Shown: in pieces, positions 43,681 through 50,849 of the stretch
Layout of the letters: every line of letters begins with the position of its first letter
Numbering within the stretch: position 1 is the stretch's first letter
Virus record (IMG/VR): IMGVR_UViG_3300003322_000968
Span: 1 to 64,000 of that record
Direction: 5' to 3' (one strand)
DNA length: 64,000 nucleotides
Source of the DNA: a virus
The notes under the pieces: model-generated
The model's input: the letters and a program-made list of their open reading frames with translations, nothing else
What the model was told of the DNA's origin: nothing
Databases searched by the model: none
Translations under genes and position numbers: made by a program

Positions 43681-44721
43681 TTAATAACGATAAATAGGCT
43701 TAAGGATTATTTGGCTATCCATGTCAACCTTGACGGTCTCTGATTTCTCTCTTCTTATACGCATATTCCAAGCTTCGATTAAATGCTTAACCTTTGTTGT
43801 TATAGAAACGATGTTAGAGCGATTGCGATTGCGGTTTTTTAGGTGTGAAAATTCTTTCTCAAAATAGCCGCGAACAACTTTGACGGGATCATTAGCTTTG
43901 AGTTCAACGCCGCTTGCAAAGCTATCGAGGAATTGTGCGGCTTCGGCCTTCATGCCAGGCAACTGGCCCAATATATACATCATAAAGGCCCACTGTGGGG
44001 CAGTTAGAAAGTTTTTGCTATCCTTCATCCATCTGGTCTTAGCTCTTGTTAAGTGAGCTACAACTTCAACCATCTGTGATTTCTTATTAACAAAAGCATT
44101 CACCTCATAGTTAGGAACATCTTTATCTCCAATTGAGCCCTTAACCATTGACCTGTTTTGGTATAATAGAATTAGCTTAATTGTTTGGGCGATCTGGCGG
44201 CTGTCATTTGCGAAGTTGCCAATCTTAACCATGTCCTCAGCGTTGCGACGTTCATTCAGATCGATATACGAGAATGCGTCATCATCCAAGCCGGTTACGA
44301 TAATATAATCTACAGAAACGCCGCTTAAGTAAATTGCCCAAAGCTTATGCTGCCCATCGATGAGCTTAAGTTTCTTTGTAATTCGTAGTGTATCACCATT
44401 TCGCTCTTTCCACTTCTTTGATTTCATTTGCTCTACATAGGAATTAATCGCCTTCCAGCGTAATTCTCTATTTTGATCATCATCGTTGAGTGTTAGGAGA
44501 TCAAGGGCGATTTCGGGAGTAATTTTTACATAGAAGGGCTTCTCAGGGTCCGCCCGCTTAATACGTTCTATTATGTCCGTTTGTAGTTTATGCCCTTTTA
44601 ATATATCAAGGTAATCGGGTCTATTTATTTTCATTCGAAAGTTGTTTTGGCTTTTTGGGTTGGCCATTCGTTCAGAAGAGGTGGGATTGCTTCTTGTAGG
44701 GGAGATAACAACATTAGCCAT
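43681..44721 (-). CDS. ParB/sulfiredoxin-like DNA-binding protein
   Basis: 346 residues. Near ~100-130 RITKKLKLIDGQHKLWAIYL contains L-I-D-G-Q-H, the G-x-H/Q-R-like turn of ParB-type N-terminal domains that bind and hydrolyse CTP or act on DNA. Flanking SYIDLNERRNAEDMVKIGNF is also typical of phage ParB-like proteins. Residues 200-345 are helical. Function could be partitioning, replication or regulation. Its start codon is the end of a 35-bp box, and a mirror copy drives the divergent small gene at 44893. Confidence 0.65.
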   Translation of the reverse strand: MANVVISPTRSNPTSSERMANPKSQNNFRMKINRPDYLDILKGHKLQTDIIERIKRADPEKPFYVKITPEIALDLLTLNDDDQNRELRWKAINSYVEQMKSKKWKERNGDTLRITKKLKLIDGQHKLWAIYLSGVSVDYIIVTGLDDDAFSYIDLNERRNAEDMVKIGNFANDSRQIAQTIKLILLYQNRSMVKGSIGDKDVPNYEVNAFVNKKSQMVEVVAHLTRAKTRWMKDSKNFLTAPQWAFMMYILGQLPGMKAEAAQFLDSFASGVELKANDPVKVVRGYFEKEFSHLKNRNRNRSNIVSITTKVKHLIEAWNMRIRREKSETVKVDMDSQIILKPIYRY

Positions 44722-44753
44722 ACGCTGTCAGGGTGTTTAGTTTATTAGTTAAT
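44719..44753 (-). promoter_or_regulatory. 35-bp start-associated box, copy 1 (minus)
   Basis: On the minus strand the box opens ATTAACTAATAAACTAAA and ends CCCTGACAGCGTATG on the ParB-like start codon. With the copy at 44861-44895 it forms an inverted pair whose last 16 bases match exactly (44719-44734 against 44880-44895). Confidence 0.65.
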
Positions 44754-44860
44754 GATTTTAACGTCTCGAATTTAACAGAAATAATTTTATTCAAAAAAAT
44801 TAATTATTAATTTTATTAGCACTGTATTTGTATTAAGAATTGCAGTAATTGGTAGATAAC

Positions 44861-44895
44861 ATTAACTAACAATCTAAAAACCCTGACAGCGTATG
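44861..44895 (+). promoter_or_regulatory. 35-bp start-associated box, copy 2 (plus)
   Basis: Opens ATTAACTAACAATCTAAA and ends CCCTGACAGCGTATG on the start codon of the 48-residue gene at 44893. Near-identical to copies at 44719-44753 and 46126-46160. Confidence 0.65.
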
Positions 44896-45039
44896 AAGCA
44901 CAAGACCAGGCCTAAAGCAGCTAACCCCAAACCTCCGCTCCTTTTGCGACTTATTGATCCTCAGCTAATAACACTAACGGGCAAACATGATCCGGCTATA
45001 AATAATAAAATCAAGAAAATTATTTCACGATCTTCTTAG
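44893..45039 (+). CDS. Small basic protein, 48 residues, under the 35-bp box
   Basis: The start codon is the end of the conserved box (44861-44895). It encodes MKHKTRPKAANPKPPLLLRL and continues basic to IKKIISRSS. The frame is short, plus-strand and squeezed between two leftward genes, overlapping the repressor gene's 3' end by 15 bases. The box is the main support; a leader or regulatory peptide is possible. Proline- and lysine-rich; no domain. Confidence 0.5.
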   Translation: MKHKTRPKAANPKPPLLLRLIDPQLITLTGKHDPAINNKIKKIISRSS

Positions 45040-45456
45040 TGACTTCTTGGTTCGCAACTCTCCAACTTCTTTCTGTAGTTTTAGCAACTGTTTGTTTATA
45101 TCAACAAGCTTATCTAAAATAAGCTGCTGACTGGCTTCTATTATTGTCAGCTGTGTTCCCATTATTAATTCAACTGAACCAGCAGCAAGCTTTGCTTGGT
45201 TCAGCAAATAGGGTTTTTCAAAATCCTCCAGATTATGTTTGTGGCGCTTTAGATAATCATTAAAGTGCAGGGCAAACTCCATGCTAATAGGGCGTTTCAT
45301 GTTCATATAGGCGCTAATAAGGCCCGGGGAAACCTTCAGCGCTTTGGCGAGTGCCGCGCTCGTTTTAATATACTTATTTACTCTTAACCAGTTAAAGGCA
45401 TTAATGAACTGATTATTCAGTTTATAGCGATCTCTATGTGGTCTACGCTCGTTCAT
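45025..45456 (-). CDS. CI-type repressor candidate (HTH)
   Basis: 143 residues. FNWLRVNKYIKTSAALAKAL then VSPGLISAYMNMKRPISMEF (~21-60) is an XRE-type helix-turn-helix. The C-terminal half (LTIIEASQQLILDKLVDINK, then KLQKEVGELRTKK) is a coiled coil for oligomerisation; no S24 peptidase domain is present. Divergent orientation to the small HTH gene at 45601 gives the repressor/Cro layout of a lysogeny switch. Confidence 0.65.
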   Translation of the reverse strand: MNERRPHRDRYKLNNQFINAFNWLRVNKYIKTSAALAKALKVSPGLISAYMNMKRPISMEFALHFNDYLKRHKHNLEDFEKPYLLNQAKLAAGSVELIMGTQLTIIEASQQLILDKLVDINKQLLKLQKEVGELRTKKSLRRS

Positions 45457-45600
45457 GGATGTTATATTTTTTTGTTGTTATGATATATGCGAATAGTGTT
45501 GTAGATATTTCGTTTGCTGAATAATCTTCACTTTTTTTGAATAAAATTTACAAGCCCTCTTAAGAGTCGCTAAGATTGTTCAAAAAAACTACAACTCCAA
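45457..45600. promoter_or_regulatory. Divergent lysogeny-switch intergenic region
   Basis: 144 bases between the divergent repressor-like and Cro-like starts, AT-rich (for example TTCACTTTTTTTGAATAAAA). Expected to hold both promoters and operators. I see no clear long palindrome, and no copy of the 35-bp box. Confidence 0.55.
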
Positions 45601-45834
45601 ATGGCGATGAATGGCCAACGAATAAAGATAGCCCAAGCATTAATAAAGATAGCTCCAGAGGTTACCGCCAAGGACAGAACAGACTGCGCAAAAAAACTGA
45701 AGCTATCAAAGGAAACTATATGCTATTACCTGGGCGGAAAGGTGTCAAATAATGACAAGGCATTAAAGGTGCTCGAATTCCTAAAGGACCGCATAAAATG
45801 GCGTGAACAAGAAATTCAAAAACTATGCAAGTAG
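45601..45834 (+). CDS. Cro-like HTH protein
   Basis: 77 residues. IKIAQALIKIAPEVTAKDRT then CAKKLKLSKETICYYLGGKV (~7-47) is a helix-turn-helix like Cro/CI; a basic tail ends KWREQEIQKLCK. First gene of the rightward early operon, opposite the repressor. It overlaps the next gene by 10 bases. Confidence 0.6.
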   Translation: MAMNGQRIKIAQALIKIAPEVTAKDRTDCAKKLKLSKETICYYLGGKVSNNDKALKVLEFLKDRIKWREQEIQKLCK

Positions 45835-46118
45835 ATCAACTTAAGAGAATGGAGAGCAGGCTACTGCGGATCGAAAAAATGCTAACAGAGGTGCTTGATA
45901 AAGTGCCGCCGCCCCAAAAAGCGCGTATGACTGAAAAAGAAGTCATGGCAGAGTATAACGTTAGCAAGAATGTGTTGCGCCGTTTGCGGCTTGGCTATAA
46001 GAATAATGATGGCATTGAAGTGCCTGCTGTTCTGTTTAAATGGGGGCATCGGCATGGGAAGAACTTTGATTATGATCGCGAAGAGGTTGAGCGCGTATTG
46101 CGCAGAACGCTTATATAA
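45825..46118 (+). CDS. HTH (excisionase/MerR-like) DNA-binding protein
   Basis: 97 residues. A coiled-coil start (QLKRMESRLLRIEKMLTEVL) precedes MTEKEVMAEYNVSKNVLRRL and LFKWGHRHGKNFDYDREEVE, a winged-HTH of the helix_turn_helix_17 kind with the FxYxxxEVE end typical of excisionase-like proteins. It could be an excisionase or early regulator. Confidence 0.55.
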   Translation: MQVDQLKRMESRLLRIEKMLTEVLDKVPPPQKARMTEKEVMAEYNVSKNVLRRLRLGYKNNDGIEVPAVLFKWGHRHGKNFDYDREEVERVLRRTLI

Positions 46119-46125
46119 CCACTCA

Positions 46126-46160
46126 ATTAACTAACAAACTAAATACATTGACAGCGTATG
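46126..46160 (+). promoter_or_regulatory. 35-bp start-associated box, copy 3 (plus)
   Basis: Opens ATTAACTAACAAACTAAA and ends ATTGACAGCGTATG on the start of the next gene. About 31 of 35 positions equal copy 2, so conservation runs over the whole block rather than only the ATG-proximal part. Confidence 0.65.
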
Positions 46161-46616
46161 AATGATAACACACAATTAGCAGTAGTTGATTCTGAGCAAC
46201 ATCTTCCAGCAAGAAATGAAGGTTTGCAGCCGGTTGAACTTGAGAACATTGCGGCATTACAAAATGCTGAGCCGGCTCCGTTTGACCTTATGAGCGATTA
46301 TTGGAGCCCCGTGAATGCCGGTGAATCAAGGCGCGTACTTTTTGACCGAATTCAAACAATGGCCACGGTTGACCAGACCTCTGGAGAGATTATTGACCTG
46401 GAATGTGCTTTCTTTTTCTATCAGGAACAGCCGGGCGGCTTAACTAAACAGATTCGCAATGGCTCAAAGCGACTTGTTGGCGCCTTACAGGCCTTTAACC
46501 TCCAGCGCCTTACCCCGCTGCTTATAAAATACATGGGCAAAACCAGGAACAAAACCAACGCCAACCTATCTGATAACTGGAGCATAACCCCTTTACGCGT
46601 CGATGTCACCAAATAA
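46158..46616 (+). CDS. Conserved phage early protein, 152 residues
   Basis: Residues ~40-145: FDLMSDYWSPVNAGESRRVL and later SGEIIDLECAFFFYQEQPGG then IRNGSKRLVGALQAF. I recall similar sequences in Bacteroidetes phage early modules near Gp157-like genes; an OB-fold or single-strand-binding-like role has been suggested by layout only. The start lies in the 35-bp box. The stop overlaps the next start by 14 bases. Confidence 0.5.
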   Translation: MNDNTQLAVVDSEQHLPARNEGLQPVELENIAALQNAEPAPFDLMSDYWSPVNAGESRRVLFDRIQTMATVDQTSGEIIDLECAFFFYQEQPGGLTKQIRNGSKRLVGALQAFNLQRLTPLLIKYMGKTRNKTNANLSDNWSITPLRVDVTK

Positions 46617-47097
46617 GCTATTTAACATCCAGTACGAATATGCGCAATTGTTGGGTAAGATAGAAGAGGCTGAAGGTGAGATTACCCCGGAGATTGATCA
46701 GGCCTTACAGTTTACAGAAAACAGGATGCATGAAGCCGGCGAGAACATCGGTATGAGCATTAAGGCGCTTGAATACTGGGAAGATGACATTGAAGCGGAG
46801 TTAAAGCGCTTAGAAAAAATGCGCAATAGTACACGCAAGGGCATTGAATTATTGAAAAACCGACTAGCCCAGGCCATGCAGCAGTTTGGCATAGAACGCA
46901 TTTCCAGCCCTACAATCACCGTTTCATTTCGTAAATCTGAAGCGGTCGAGATCCTGGATGAGTCTGTTATACCTGCTGCATATTTTGAACCTCAACCGCC
47001 AAAACTGCGTAAGTCCTTAATTAAGGAGACCATTAAAGCGGGCCGCGATGTACCAGGGGCAGAAATAGTACAACGCCAGAATTTACAAATCCGGTAA
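46603..47097 (+). CDS. Siphovirus Gp157-family protein
   Basis: 164 residues. A long helical first half (MHEAGENIGMSIKALEYWED; EAELKRLEKMRNSTRKGIEL) precedes ISSPTITVSFRKSEAVEILD and IPAAYFEPQPPKLRKSLIKE, the mixed coiled coil then short beta domain of PF05565 (Gp157). Family members are found beside recombination or single-strand annealing genes and may bind DNA or the recombinase. Exact role not settled. Confidence 0.8.
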   Translation: MSPNKLFNIQYEYAQLLGKIEEAEGEITPEIDQALQFTENRMHEAGENIGMSIKALEYWEDDIEAELKRLEKMRNSTRKGIELLKNRLAQAMQQFGIERISSPTITVSFRKSEAVEILDESVIPAAYFEPQPPKLRKSLIKETIKAGRDVPGAEIVQRQNLQIR

Positions 47098-47098
47098 A

Positions 47099-47461
47099 AT
47101 GTTAATTATCACTACAGGCCGAACTCCAGATAGAACACCGACTGTGTTTACGGATATTTTCAAGGTAGCCTATCGGGAGCGGTTGCCTATTGATCTGCTT
47201 GTTAAGAAGGTTATAGATGATGGTTATGTTATTGACTGGGATGCGGAGATTGAAGGCGCTTTAAAGCTTGGAATAACACAGGAAACAATATTGAAAGGAT
47301 TAGGCACAGCATATAAATACCTCTACCCCGATCTGCATTTGTACTACCTGGAAAAAGCGAAATGGTATTTACGCTTAAGGCCTAAGAAAGTTGGTAACCC
47401 AGATCACACCATTAAAACCTATATCAATGATTCAAAATCTTCAGCTTCAGGCAATACTTGA
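47099..47461 (+). CDS. Hypothetical protein, 120 residues
   Basis: Starts MLIITTGRTPDRTPTVFTDI. The later part is beta/alpha mixed (AEIEGALKLGITQETILKGL; YLYPDLHLYYLEKAKWYLRL). No family seen. It starts 1 base after the Gp157-like gene and overlaps the next gene by 35 bases; same operon. Confidence 0.5.
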   Translation: MLIITTGRTPDRTPTVFTDIFKVAYRERLPIDLLVKKVIDDGYVIDWDAEIEGALKLGITQETILKGLGTAYKYLYPDLHLYYLEKAKWYLRLRPKKVGNPDHTIKTYINDSKSSASGNT

Positions 47462-47810
47462 TACAATAGAGGGAACTGGCTTTGATCAGGTGCAATCTAT
47501 TACGCTCCTAATTGACTGGGGCTTTAAATTACAACAATGGATGGCCTTCGCCGGTAGCCAACAGGCCGAATGCAAACGCGCCTTGCACGTTGCTCGAAGG
47601 CAGGCGATGGTCAACCTTGTTGCAAGCTTGCAGGCCAATGGCGCTGATATGGCAATCTCATTACAAAAACAATATGTGGATGATTTGTGCGCAGAGGAGA
47701 ATTACAACTATGAATTAGCGCAGCGCTGTAATAGGGCATGCGTACACGCCATTGATCTGGTTAGAACAGTAATCACAACACTTCGGACCGAAATTCAGAT
47801 GATCAAATGA
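47427..47810 (+). CDS. Hypothetical helical protein, 127 residues
   Basis: ATG 47427 fits better than an upstream in-frame start because it limits overlap with the neighbour. Almost wholly helical: NLQLQAILDTIEGTGFDQVQ, later QQAECKRALHVARRQAMVNL and EENYNYELAQRCNRACVHAI. No recognised family. The stop overlaps the HNH gene start by 4 bases. Confidence 0.5.
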   Translation: MIQNLQLQAILDTIEGTGFDQVQSITLLIDWGFKLQQWMAFAGSQQAECKRALHVARRQAMVNLVASLQANGADMAISLQKQYVDDLCAEENYNYELAQRCNRACVHAIDLVRTVITTLRTEIQMIK

Positions 47811-48475
47811 GTAGACTTATTGATATAACAGGTGTAAGATTCGGAAGAATACAAGTGGTGAGCATGTATACTTTCAAAGGAGGAAGAACTTATTGGTATT
47901 GGAGGTGCGATTGCGGCAGAATTAATTTAAGTGAAGCGTATAGCCTAAAATCCGGAGGTACTAAATCATGCGGCTGTTTCAGGGTCGAGCAAACATCTAA
48001 AAGGAAAATTACACACGGGCTACGCAAACATCCACTGTACGATATATGGAGTAAAATAAAAGAGCGCTGTAATAATAGCAAAAATATAGCCTATAAGAAT
48101 TATGGAGGGAGGGGAATTTCGGTTTTCAAACAATGGGAATGTTCATTTGATTCTTTCTATAAATGGTGTATTGAAAATAAATGGGAAAAGGGACTAGAAA
48201 TTGATCGGATTAATAATAACGGAAATTATGAGCCCCATAATTGCAGAATTGTAACAAGAAAAATAAACTCGCGAAATCGTCGCACAAACAAGCCGATTCA
48301 TTATATGGGGAAATTATATTGGTCTTGGGAACTAGAGGAGATTTATGGAATTCCTAAAATAATAATTCAACGACGGCTGCGCGATTATAAATGGCCAATC
48401 GAAAAAGCCTTAACAATGCCAGTATTAAAAAGAAATCGAAAACTCGTTAATTATGACACAGCTACCGTTGTTTAA
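47807..48475 (+). CDS. HNH-type homing endonuclease
   Basis: 222 residues. An N-terminal zinc-ribbon-like part (YWRCDCGRI, then SCGCF, ~32-65) precedes HPLYDIWSKIKERCNN and NYGGRGISVFKQWECSFDSF. EIDRINNNGNYEPHNCRIVT (~146-165) is the metal-binding D-R-x-N-x-x-G-x-Y-x-x-x-N-C core of this HNH type. The C-terminus has a possible DNA-binding helix-turn-helix. Overlaps both neighbours (4 and 23 bases), as the other endonucleases do. Confidence 0.75.
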   Translation: MSRLIDITGVRFGRIQVVSMYTFKGGRTYWYWRCDCGRINLSEAYSLKSGGTKSCGCFRVEQTSKRKITHGLRKHPLYDIWSKIKERCNNSKNIAYKNYGGRGISVFKQWECSFDSFYKWCIENKWEKGLEIDRINNNGNYEPHNCRIVTRKINSRNRRTNKPIHYMGKLYWSWELEEIYGIPKIIIQRRLRDYKWPIEKALTMPVLKRNRKLVNYDTATVV

Positions 48476-48767
48476 TGATGAAGAAACCCCACAGCAGCCT
48501 GATAAGAAAACCAGGCCGATGAGTATCCGCGCAAAGGCGCGTAAGATCATACGGGAAGAAGGGCTATACAATTATGCAATGGTGATTAAAGCGGTTTTTG
48601 AAGCTGATGAAAAACACATAGAAGCGAAATACAACATACCAAAATCTGGCTTATGTGACTTATTGATTCGTGAGTTTGATATGGCAGTAGGCTATCAAGA
48701 GTCACTGATTGATTTCCTTCATCATGTAAAAAATATTCCGGGTTACGGTTTACAAAAAATCGAATAA
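48453..48767 (+). CDS. Hypothetical protein, 104 residues
   Basis: Starts MTQLPLFNDEETPQQPDKKT. The core is helical, with IRAKARKIIREEGLYNYAMV and EAKYNIPKSGLCDLLIREFD. No family recognised. It overlaps the HNH gene by 23 bases, suggesting that the endonuclease was inserted immediately before it. The N-terminal LPLFN is a short motif of the QLPLF type seen in beta-clamp-binding peptides, a possible but unproved link to host replication. Confidence 0.5.
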   Translation: MTQLPLFNDEETPQQPDKKTRPMSIRAKARKIIREEGLYNYAMVIKAVFEADEKHIEAKYNIPKSGLCDLLIREFDMAVGYQESLIDFLHHVKNIPGYGLQKIE

Positions 48768-48768
48768 C

Positions 48769-49023
48769 ATGAATAGGCTCAATACACGTAGCGCAACCAC
48801 TGCTACACCGCACTATCTCTATGATTTGTCTATGCCATTGCCTGAACGGCAATATAAGCGCATGCTTTTCCCAAGCGCTATTGCCGCCGCTGCATTTTTA
48901 GGAGTGCCCCCACAACGCATTTATCTCAGTCGTTCTTCTCGGCATCGTATCTGGTCAGAGGCGCAAGGGCGCTGGTTCGCTGTAAGGATTGCAAATACCA
49001 AAACCATTACAACCAATGAATGA
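48769..49023 (+). CDS. Hypothetical protein, 84 residues
   Basis: Starts MNRLNTRSATTATPHYLYDL. Basic; SAIAAAAFLGVPPQRIYLSR resembles the NUMOD1-type helix-turn-helix, and the C-terminus ends WFAVRIANT. It overlaps the next gene (ATG at 49016) by 8 bases. No enzyme motif. Confidence 0.45.
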   Translation: MNRLNTRSATTATPHYLYDLSMPLPERQYKRMLFPSAIAAAAFLGVPPQRIYLSRSSRHRIWSEAQGRWFAVRIANTKTITTNE

Positions 49024-49369
49024 TCGCTATCTACTGCAACAGATGCTGCAGCGCGTAAAGGCTATCAATCCTGACTATCCGGCAGATATGCAGATTGACG
49101 GTAGGCATCTTTTAAAAGCAGCCGAATTCGTTTATAAGCAAATGTCCTTAGATCGCGGCGTTGAGAATAATGCCTATGAAATTATACCGGTTTGGGATCA
49201 GCTCTATACCGCCGCCTATAACGACCCTTTCTATAAGGATAAATCCCTGGCGACTATTTGTAACCATATACAAGAATTCTATCAAAAGGTTAAGAACGGC
49301 AATGGAAAACAAATCTCTGGTACCAAGCTCAAGCAAAAGCTTGCTGCCCGCCTTAAGAACAGGAAATAA
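49016..49369 (+). CDS. Hypothetical protein, 117 residues
   Basis: Starts MNDRYLLQQMLQRVKAINPD; helical (DGRHLLKAAEFVYKQMSLDR) with a basic end (KQISGTKLKQKLAARLKNRK). No family recognised. It overlaps the next gene by 68 bases and sits within the replication-type operon. Confidence 0.45.
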   Translation: MNDRYLLQQMLQRVKAINPDYPADMQIDGRHLLKAAEFVYKQMSLDRGVENNAYEIIPVWDQLYTAAYNDPFYKDKSLATICNHIQEFYQKVKNGNGKQISGTKLKQKLAARLKNRK

Positions 49370-49928
49370 GCAGGCCATCAATTGGCACTTACAACTATTT
49401 AAACAGCATGGCGCTATACGCCATGACCTGACACTACAAATACCAAGCGCAGAACGCATACCAGCCCTAACAAGGACCGATGCTGGATATGATGAGATCA
49501 ATACTATTCTTGCAATATACCTCACCCAAACGTTTAATAATCTCAATTTAAGAAAGGGCTTTAATGAGGATCAGGTGCTCGATTTAGCAGAAATGATTAT
49601 TGAAGAAGCGAAGGAGGATAACTTAAGCCTGGAGGACGTAATGCTGTTTCTTCAGCAATTAGTAACAGGTAAGGCTGGTAAGATATTTGACCGGCTGGAT
49701 ATACCAACCTTTTTTGAGCTATTTGAGGGCTATAGGCAGGATCGACACCTAGCATTACAATATATACACTATGAGGCCGAAGTGCAGTTTAAAGGGATGG
49801 GCGACACGACACGGACCAGCGATGGCAATATGGAGAACGATGAAAATACAAGACGGGTTATGGCCGATTACTATAAAAACTCTATGAATAATGAAAGTCA
49901 ACCCATTCAGCCGCCGCCTGCGCCCTGA
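49302..49928 (+). CDS. DUF6633-like replication-associated protein
   Basis: 208 residues from ATG 49302, because the longer frame starts inside its neighbour. ILAIYLTQTFNNLNLRKGFN (~66-85), LAEMIIEEAKEDNLSLEDVM (~92-111) and GKIFDRLDIPTFFELFEGYR (~125-144) match a pattern I associate with DUF6633, common in Bacteroidetes phage replication modules, where it may take the place of a replication initiator. Function not established. The Pro/Gln-rich C-terminus overlaps the VRR-NUC gene. Confidence 0.5.
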   Translation: MENKSLVPSSSKSLLPALRTGNKQAINWHLQLFKQHGAIRHDLTLQIPSAERIPALTRTDAGYDEINTILAIYLTQTFNNLNLRKGFNEDQVLDLAEMIIEEAKEDNLSLEDVMLFLQQLVTGKAGKIFDRLDIPTFFELFEGYRQDRHLALQYIHYEAEVQFKGMGDTTRTSDGNMENDENTRRVMADYYKNSMNNESQPIQPPPAP

Positions 49929-50253
49929 GGATAAGTTACACGCAAGCGTTTGCGACTATATACTTTGGACCTATCCCGGAGCCGTTATACACCACTCGCC
50001 TAATGAAGGAAAACGTACGGCATTTGAGCGGTATTTAATGAAGGTCCTGCGCGTCTCCAGTGGCTTTCCTGACCTGCTAATATTTTACCGTGGCCAAACG
50101 ATCGCCATTGAATTAAAGGCCGGTAAAAACTGTATGACGGTCAATCAACAACGATGGATTGCGTTGCTCAAGGAATACTTCCCTGCGTCCTGTTGTACGG
50201 GCTTTGATGAGGCAACTGCTTTTATTGATGAGTATTTTAAAAACCTTAAATAA
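49891..50253 (+). CDS. VRR-NUC domain nuclease
   Basis: 120 residues. KLHASVCDYILWTYPGAVIH (~15-34), SSGFPDLLIFYRGQTIAIEL then KAG (~57-79) and VNQQRWIALLKEYF (~84-97) form the VRR-NUC/PD-(D/E)XK core: a Glu/His helix, the catalytic P-D-x(n)-E-x-K, and a Q-x-x-W helix. These small virus-type nucleases cut structured DNA. It follows the DUF6633-like gene in the early operon. Confidence 0.85.
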   Translation: MKVNPFSRRLRPEDKLHASVCDYILWTYPGAVIHHSPNEGKRTAFERYLMKVLRVSSGFPDLLIFYRGQTIAIELKAGKNCMTVNQQRWIALLKEYFPASCCTGFDEATAFIDEYFKNLK

Positions 50254-50261
50254 ACAAAAAA

Positions 50262-50281
50262 CCACGCCTTATGGGGCGTGG
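50262..50281 (-). terminator. Hairpin with U-tract on the minus strand
   Basis: Stem CCACGCC / GGCGTGG. Reading leftward, the stem is followed by TTTTTTG; reading rightward, by CAATTGCC. It faces against the early operon. Confidence 0.6.
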
Positions 50282-50342
50282 CAATTGCCAGTATCTATAT
50301 GTAACAAAAAAGGAGGTACACCTAATCTACTCATTAAATTTC

Positions 50343-50732
50343 ATGTATCCAACAAAAATTCCCTTGCGAGAAATTGAACGCTCAATATCAATTAATTGTG
50401 CAATTGACAAATCCTCCCCAAAAACGCTGCAGCTCATGAAGTGGCAAGGCCAGAACCAGTATCTAAGACAAGGTTTAGGCCGGTGCCTATTTGTGTACAT
50501 TGCCTTAAAATCAGGCTACAATCAAGAGGAGATTTGCGACTATTTGACTATGAGCGAACAGGAGTACTTGCAGCAATCCGGGATCCTGGATGAATACTAC
50601 AATAACGGGCGCTTATTGTTTGAATCAGTTGGCACAAAAGCCGGCTATTTAGAAACTAAAGACGCCTGCTTATTCTTTTACCGCAAGCTAGTATTAGCGG
50701 AGAACTATTTGCGGTATAGGTTTGGGTTATAA
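50343..50732 (+). CDS. Hypothetical protein, 129 residues (DnaA-C-like helices possible)
   Basis: ATG 50343 (MYPTKIPLREIER) is preferred because longer starts cross the hairpin. The middle GRCLFVYIALKSGYNQEEIC then DYLTMSEQEYLQ has the helix pattern of a bacterial DnaA C-terminal or mycobacteriophage-type HTH (alternative domain assignments equally open). ICDYL is encoded by a copy of the recurrent 13-mer (50533-50545). Last gene of the early operon, followed by a hairpin. Confidence 0.5.
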   Translation: MYPTKIPLREIERSISINCAIDKSSPKTLQLMKWQGQNQYLRQGLGRCLFVYIALKSGYNQEEICDYLTMSEQEYLQQSGILDEYYNNGRLLFESVGTKAGYLETKDACLFFYRKLVLAENYLRYRFGL

Positions 50733-50741
50733 ACTAAAAAG

Positions 50742-50765
50742 CCCCAGTGTTGAAACACCAGGGCC
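50742..50765 (-). terminator. Hairpin with U-tract on the minus strand
   Basis: Stem GCCC-CA-GTGTT / AACAC-CA-GGGC. Leftward reading continues TTTTTAG; rightward reading continues CCGAGC. It sits at the end of the rightward early operon but is oriented to stop leftward transcription coming from the array. Confidence 0.55.
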
Positions 50766-50799
50766 CGAGCTAATAGCTACTTGCTATTTGGAAGAAAAG

Positions 50800-50849
50800 C
50801 CCAAGCGGGCAAAAAACACTATATATGAAAAGACAAAATCATTATTAAA
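50800..50849 (+). promoter_or_regulatory. Plus-strand hairpin plus AAAAAACACTATATATG element at the left border of the array
   Basis: A small stem GCCC-AAGC-GGGC (50800-50811) is followed at once by AAAAAACACTATATATG, whose ATG (50826) opens a 7-residue ORF ending at 50849. The same plus-oriented word AAAAAACACTATA recurs after a hairpin at 58049-58070, the right border. Within the array the related leader is always on the minus strand, so these two look like border copies. Confidence 0.5.

Noticed and set aside
50309-50321. Shine-Dalgarno-like AAAAGGAGGT upstream of the 50343 gene
   Set aside because: It is 20-30 bases from the ATG, beyond usable spacing, and most genes here have no such site. 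The similar one at 11333 is correctly spaced and is noted there.
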